DNA of 64,000 nucleotides, from positions 62,001,567 to 62,065,566 of the forward strand of contig CM057227.1 in assembly GCA_029891385.1 (NCBI GenBank), given 5' to 3'. A program made the translations under genes and the position numbers. This stretch comes from Erythroxylum novogranatense (lineage: Eukaryota > Streptophyta > Magnoliopsida > Malpighiales > Erythroxylaceae). Below, one piece after another: positions 59,445 to 64,000 of the stretch (positions within the stretch are counted from its first letter, which is position 1; each line of letters starts with the position of its first letter). The notes beneath the pieces are model-generated. The model ran no database searches, was not told the origin of the DNA, and saw nothing but the letters and a program-made list of their open reading frames with translations.

Positions 59445-59935
59445 CTACCCCTCCAAGGCATTGGTTTTTCTTCTATGGTACGTGAACCTAATTTCCGGAC
59501 TCCTACGGGTCGTATCAATAACCACCTTGTCCTCAAGGTGGAAAGATGGAAATTGTTGATCAATCAAGTCATAAGACTCCCATGTTGCCTCCTCCTTCGG
59601 CAGCCCCTGCCAACAGATTAGCACCTCCTTGACTTGAGAATGTGGCCCCTTCCTCACCTCCAAAACAGCTGAAGGTTGGATGAATAACTCCAAATTAGGG
59701 CCTAGATCCTTAGGCCAACTTGCTGTCTAGTGTTGACCTCGAGTTGCTTTCAACTACGAAATGTGGAAAATGGGATGTGTTTTGGACTTCGGTGGCAAGG
59801 CTAGCTCATATGCTACGGCCCCCACCCTTCGGATGATTTGGAATGGCCCATAGTACTTAGGAGATAACTTCTCGTTAATCCTTTTAGCCAAGGATTGTTG
59901 TCTATAAGGGGCTAACTTCAAATACACTTGATCTC
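59445..59935 (-). pseudogene. Integrase C-terminus and chromodomain of the Reina-like element
   Basis: The 82-codon stretch 59693-59445 contains VKEVLICWQGLPKEEATWESYD, a chromodomain-like core with its conserved W and E-x-x-T-W-E pattern, then FHLEDKVVI. Chromodomains guide chromovirus integration by binding histone marks. The integrase GPY/F segment between 59935 and 59693 is present in a shifted frame with stops. A one-base change near 59940 puts it out of frame with the integrase core. Confidence 0.82.
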
Positions 59936-60685
59936 CTATCGCAAATTCAACATCCTTTTATGCATATCAGCCCTTGTCTTCATATACTGCTGCACTGTCA
60001 CTAGATGGCTTCTCAACTTTTCTATCATGGCATCCCTCTCTTGTAACATTTGCTCCACACTGGCCACTACCGTCTTCTGTACTCCATATCTTAAAATCGG
60101 GGGTGGTTCCTGACCATAGACCACTTTAAAAGAAGAAGTCCCCAAGGATGCTTGGAAAGAGGTGTTATAACAGTATTCGGCCCAATGCAACCACTTGCAC
60201 CATTGAAGAGGCTTGTCTTTAGTAAAACAACGAAGATAGGCCTCTATGGTCCGATTAGTAACTTCGGTCTGACCATCCGACTGAGGGTGGTAGGCGGTGC
60301 TTCGGTTCAGTCGAGTGCCTGCCAGCCTAAATAACTCCTTCCACACTTTGCTCAAGAAGACTTTATCCCTATCGGACACTAGAGACCTCGAAATACCATG
60401 GAGCCTGACGATCACCTTAGTGAAGAGCACTGCTACAGTCCCTGCTGTGAATGGATGCTTCAAGGGCAACAAATGAGCAAACTTGCTCAATCTGTCCACC
60501 ACTACTAAAATAGTGTCATAACCACCCGACCTTGGTAATCCCTTCACGAAATCAAGAGATAGATCTTCCCAAATCTGATTAGGGATTGGCAATGGTTGCA
60601 ACAATCCCACAGGAGTCAAAGCTGAATACTTCTGTTGTTGGCAAGTAACACTCTCAGCTACATAGGTAGCTACCTGTTTCTTCAT
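59936..60685 (-). pseudogene. Integrase core of the Reina-like element
   Basis: The open stretch of about 250 codons has the DDE triad in context: LSLDFVKGLP, VSDRDKVFLS and SDGQTEVTNRTIEAYLR. The zinc-binding region reads ESVTCQQQK, where the first Cys of the usual C-x2-C appears to be Ser. A TAG just before it (60692-60694) stands where Trp is normally found and separates it from RT/RNase H in the same frame. Confidence 0.88.
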
Positions 60686-60691
60686 TCCCTC

Positions 60692-62125
60692 CTAATAGAG
60701 CTCTTTAGCTAGCTTCTTATAGGTTTTCAAGGTCCCCCCGTGCCCCGCTAGATGAGACTCATGTACCTCCCGTAAAAGAAGGGGAATATACTTTGAAGTT
60801 TTGCTAAGCACCAACCTTCCATCATACATTAACCGACCATGTACCAAAGCAAAAGGCAACTTACTGGAGGCTTCCATGGAGATTTCAGCCTTCAAAGCCT
60901 TCAGCTGATCATCATCTTCCACCTCTTGCAAGATTTCGGTTATATTCACCCCTTGAGAGACTCCCATAACTTGGCAGTCCACAATCTCCCCTTTTCTTGA
61001 TAAAGCATCTGCCACTTTATTGCTCTTTCCCGGTTTATATTCCACCCTGAAGTCGTACCCCATCAGTTTTGTAACCCATTTCTGTTGATCCACTACAATC
61101 ATTCTCTGCTCTAACAAATATTTGAGGCTTTGTTGGTCAGTCTGAATGGTGAATTGTTGCCCCAAAAGGTAGTGTCGCCACTTCTTCACCGAGAGGACAA
61201 TGGCCATGAGCTCCCTCTCATAAACTGACTTCCTACGGGCTCTAGGTGACAAAGATTGGCTGAAGTAAGCTATAGGCCTTCCATTTTGCATCAGCACTGC
61301 TCCCAGCCCAACACCTGATGCATCAGTCTCTAGAATGAATGGTTGTTGGAAATTGGGCAAGGCCAAAACTGGGACAGTACACATGGCAATCTTCAGCTGG
61401 TGGAATGCCATTTCTGCCTCCTTTGTCCATTGGAATCCTTCCTTTTTCAGCAGGTGTGTTAAAGGGGCTGCTATCTTTCCATAATCCTTCACGAATCTTC
61501 TGTAGTAACCGGTCAGCCCCAAATACCCTCTTAATTCCTTGACATTTTTGGGTCTAGGCCACTCCATCATAGCTTGGAGCTTGCTTGGATCAGTTGAAAC
61601 CCCCATGCCCGATATCACATGCCCGAAATACTCTAACTCCAACTTGGCAAAGACACACTTCTTCATATTGGCATATAATTTATTTTCCCTCAATAACTCC
61701 AACACTACCTTCAAATGACTCACATGCTCCTCTATTGCCCTACTATAGACTAATATGTCATCAAAGAAGACTAGCACAAACTTCCTTAAAACCTTTCCAA
61801 ACACCCTATTTGTCAAGGCTTGGAAAGTAGTAGGGGCATTAGTGAGCTCAAAGGGTATCACCAAGAACTCATAATGTCCATGGTGTGTCCTAAAGGCTGT
61901 CTTCTCCACATCTTTTGGGCTCACCCTGATTTGGTGGTAACCGGATTTTAAGTCCAACTTTGAAAAGATCTTTGATCCAAAAAGTTCGTCCAATAACTCA
62001 TCTATCATAGGAATGGGAAATTTATCCAACACCGTGGCCCGATTTAAAGCCCTATAGTCCACACAAAATCTCCAACTGCTGTCCTTTTTCTGCACTAGCA
62101 ATCGGGCTTGAATAAGGGCTAACAC
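60692..62125 (-). pseudogene. Reverse transcriptase and RNase H of the Reina-like element
   Basis: The 477-codon open stretch includes FCVDYRALNRATVLDKFPIP, FSKLDLKSGYHQIRV (first Asp) and FVLVFFDDILVYS (the F-x-D-D box), then the connection domain. RNase H follows (FILETDASGVGLGAVLMQ, YERELMAIVLSVKKWRHYL, TDQQSLKYLLEQR, YKPGKSNKVADALSRK). The catalytic residues look intact; this is the best preserved enzyme in the window. It is out of frame with the upstream protease segment (frameshift near 62100-62130). Confidence 0.92.
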
Positions 62126-62543
62126 TGGGCTGAATGACTCCTGTTGTCAACATCTCCTCCACAAGTCTTTCTATCTCTGTTTTCTGGCATTGAGGATACT
62201 TATATGGCCTGACACTAACAGGTTCTGCTCCCTCCCTTAAGTTTATCGCATGATCTATCTCCCTAGGCGATGGCAGTCCCCTTGGCACGTCAAAAACATC
62301 CTCATATCCCTTCAACAGCGACTGCACACTTTCAGGTAACCCACTAGATTCCCTATTCTCATTTTGCTCCAAAATGCTGACTTGTAACATGAACAATTCA
62401 TCTCCCTCTTCAGTTTGCTTCATCAAGGACTTCAGCCCAATCAGCCCTCGTGTTAAGCTAGGATCCCCCTTCAATTTCACCCATTTTCCCTTCTCCTGAA
62501 ACTTCATAGTCAGATCAGCCCAATTAATCACCACCTCTCCCAA
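62052..62543 (-). pseudogene. Protease-RT linker and RT N-terminus of the Reina-like element
   Basis: The 163-codon stretch has VVINWADLTMKFQEKGKWV, then VFDVPRGLPSPREIDHAINL and KTEIERLVEEMLTTGVIQPS, the usual chromovirus run-up to RT. It is shifted relative to both neighbours, indicating two frameshifts near 62535 and 62110. Confidence 0.85.
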
Positions 62544-62989
62544 AGTTTGTAACCATTTGACCCTAGTATTAAATCACAACCATTGAGGGTCATGGGAAGA
62601 TAATCTTCCATTACATGGTACTGTTGGACTACTAATGGAATTCCCCTACAAACTCCCTTACTCTTCACCTTCACCCCATTTCCCATAACCACTCCATAAC
62701 CCTTAGTTTCCTCCAATTCTAACCCCAACTGCTCCACTAGCCTCATGGAAATGAAATTGTGAGAGGCACCCGAATCTACCAAGCAAATCACCTCCAATTC
62801 CCTGATCTTCCCCCTCATCTTCATAATCTTTGGCACAGTCAATCCCACTACCGAACTCACTGCCAATTCAGCACTATCTTCTTCCTCTACCTCACTTTCG
62901 GTCTCCACCTCTTCATCTAGCACTAAGAGGACTTGCAGCTGCTTATTCTTGCATCGGTGCACTGGGGTGAATTTCTCATCACACTTAAA
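62528..62989 (-). pseudogene. Zinc-knuckle remainder and protease of the Reina-like element
   Basis: Just after a TGA at 62990-62992 comes FKCDEKFTPVHRCKNK, the rest of a CCHC knuckle. The first Cys codon has itself become the stop. An acidic spacer follows, then the retroviral-type aspartic protease with CLVDSGASHNFIS (about 62797-62760) and LPMTLNGCDLILGSNG (about 62602-62555). Confidence 0.87.
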
Positions 62990-63996
62990 TCACAGCCCCC
63001 TATCTCTCTTTTCTTGCCATTCCGAGGCTGAGAGCCTTTTAAATCCAGATTCCCGAACACTCTTCTCACTTTTTTCTCCCTCTCTTCGACCTTCCCTCTC
63101 CGTGAGCCCCACTTTGGTTTCCCTCATTCTGCTCATGCTAATCTGTCTACTATTCCTATAATTCCTCATCTCCCGATTCTTCTCTTCTATCCCCAAAGCA
63201 GTCTCAATTATCTCAGTCAGCCCTCGGGGCTTTAGCAAATTCAATTCATACCTGATTTGGGGCTGCAACCCTTTAATAAAGGTACATTTCATCACCTTCG
63301 GCGTTAACTCCCGGCAGGACGCTGCTAGGGTCCAAAATCGCTTCCGATAATCCAGAACCGTCCTCTCTTGCTTGATAGATAAAAATCTTTGGCATATATT
63401 GCCCTCATGGAGTGGTCTGAAGTGTCGGAAAAGCATACCTTTCTGTTCCCTCCAGTCTAGAATCACACCCGAGGCTTCGACTGTCCGATACCACGCCAAA
63501 GCTTCTTCGTCAAAACTCAGTACCGCCAACTCGACCTTTTCTTCCTCTGTATACGTCCCAGCAGAAAAGAATCGCTCGGCCCTATTGACCCAAGTATCTG
63601 GATCGTGCCCCTTGAAAATGGGCATCTCAATTTTCCGAGGCTTGCAGTCGTGCCTCCAGTCTGGCGGTCGAGGTTCGTCGGCGATGTCTCCCCTTCTCCA
63701 ACGTTCTCCACGTCGATACCCCTCCTCTTCTCGATACCACCCCCTCATCTCGTGTTCTGCCCTGGCTTCATCGACGCCACGCTCCTCCCTTCTCACGTCC
63801 TTGCCATCACGCCATACCCCCTTCGATTTCGTCCCACTTCCGGCTCTCTTTCGAGCCCTAAATGTGCCCCGACTAAATGTCTAATAGTCGGGTCATACTC
63901 GGCTGGCACCTGGAGCCCCATGGGTCGCCTATGGTCTTCTGGAGCCAACCCGACCCACCCAGCAGCTCTTCCATCATGACCCGTCTCTGTCCCCAT
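62990..63996 (-). pseudogene. Gag of the Reina-like element (5' part)
   Basis: The gag core is clear: IEMPIFKGHDPDTWVNRAERFF (about 63626-63560), EEKVELAVLSFDEEALAWYR, and TFIKGLQPQIRYEL. The N-terminal 67 codons from ATG 63996 are in a different frame, so a frameshift lies near 63800-63880. The protein would assemble the particle and bind RNA. A TGA at 62990-62992 truncates it at the zinc knuckle. Confidence 0.85.
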
Positions 63997-64000
63997 ATAA

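Larger units (their letters stand above)
59121..64000 (-). mobile_element. Reina-like Ty3/Gypsy chromovirus (minus), running off the window
   Basis: On the minus strand the order is gag, zinc knuckle, protease, RT, RNase H, integrase and chromodomain, then polypurine tract and a short 3' LTR (59121-59440, 320 bp). RT before integrase is Gypsy order, and the chromodomain plus very short LTR fits the Reina lineage. The 5' LTR is beyond 64000. At least two nonsense and several frameshift lesions are present. It is opposite in strand to the TRAF1-like gene it follows. Confidence 0.88.

Noticed and set aside
59445..63996. Endogenous plant pararetrovirus
   Set aside because: Integrase with a full DDE triad, a chromodomain, an LTR and a polypurine tract make it a Ty3/Gypsy chromovirus. 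No movement-protein or caulimovirus features were seen.

Overview
This is nuclear DNA from a eudicot plant. The evidence is the first exons of a plant TRAF1/MUSE-type MATH-domain gene with plant introns and a pyrimidine-rich leader, plus several classic plant transposon lineages: Ty1/Copia, Ty3/Gypsy chromovirus, an Athila/Tat-like relic, an L1-type LINE, a tRNA-derived SINE and MITEs. Nearly all of the window is transposon sequence, much of it nested. Only one ordinary host gene is supported, at the right end. I saw no rRNA, tRNA gene, CRISPR array or organellar sequence.

Layout. 1-3090 is the end of a minus-strand Gypsy LTR carrying a ~188-205 bp tandem array of about 13 units. 3995-5480 holds two tandem copies of a promoter plus first exon resembling ubiquitin C-terminal hydrolase (UCH3/UCHL3 type). 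6016-22814 is a stack of insertions. A Copia LTR (minus strand) is split by a non-autonomous PIF/Harbinger-like element (6487-21646, TSD TTA). That element is split by a SIRE-like Copia element (7692-21557, TSD TTGAA) with a third ORF. The 5' LTR of the Copia element is split in turn by a 4.95 kb solo LTR (7786-12732, TSD GTTTT). 22815-27160 is the decayed internal part of the outer Copia element, with a 462 bp hAT-like MITE in its integrase.

28481-43267 is the leader and LTR of a minus-strand Gypsy element. Its leader region was tandemly duplicated. One copy was then hit by a 9.28 kb LARD-like element (30146-39429, TSD CATAT) that has two ~4.18 kb LTRs around only 0.92 kb of non-coding DNA. 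The Gypsy LTR also carries a SINE (42573-42834, TSD TTCTATTCT). 43512-44600 is a Copia LTR fragment. 45000-53560 is a decayed L1 LINE (minus), interrupted by a 3.0 kb solo LTR (48434-51441). 53640-54810 is a rotted Athila/Tat-like gag-protease remnant. 56285-58649 is the 5' part of the TRAF1-like gene. 59121 to the window end is a Reina-like chromovirus (minus) in what would be intron 3 of that gene, opposite in orientation to it.

How it fits together. Most of the record is insertion history, and the window supplies several of its own controls: a paralogous leader without the LARD, a 3' LTR without the solo-LTR insertion, and many exact target-site duplications. No new protein-coding system was found. 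The most interesting signals are structural: an LTR module amplified into a satellite, related modules reused across different LTR families, a near-perfect 196 bp palindrome in an LTR, the LARD with its in-window empty site, and the retroelement inside an immune-adaptor gene.
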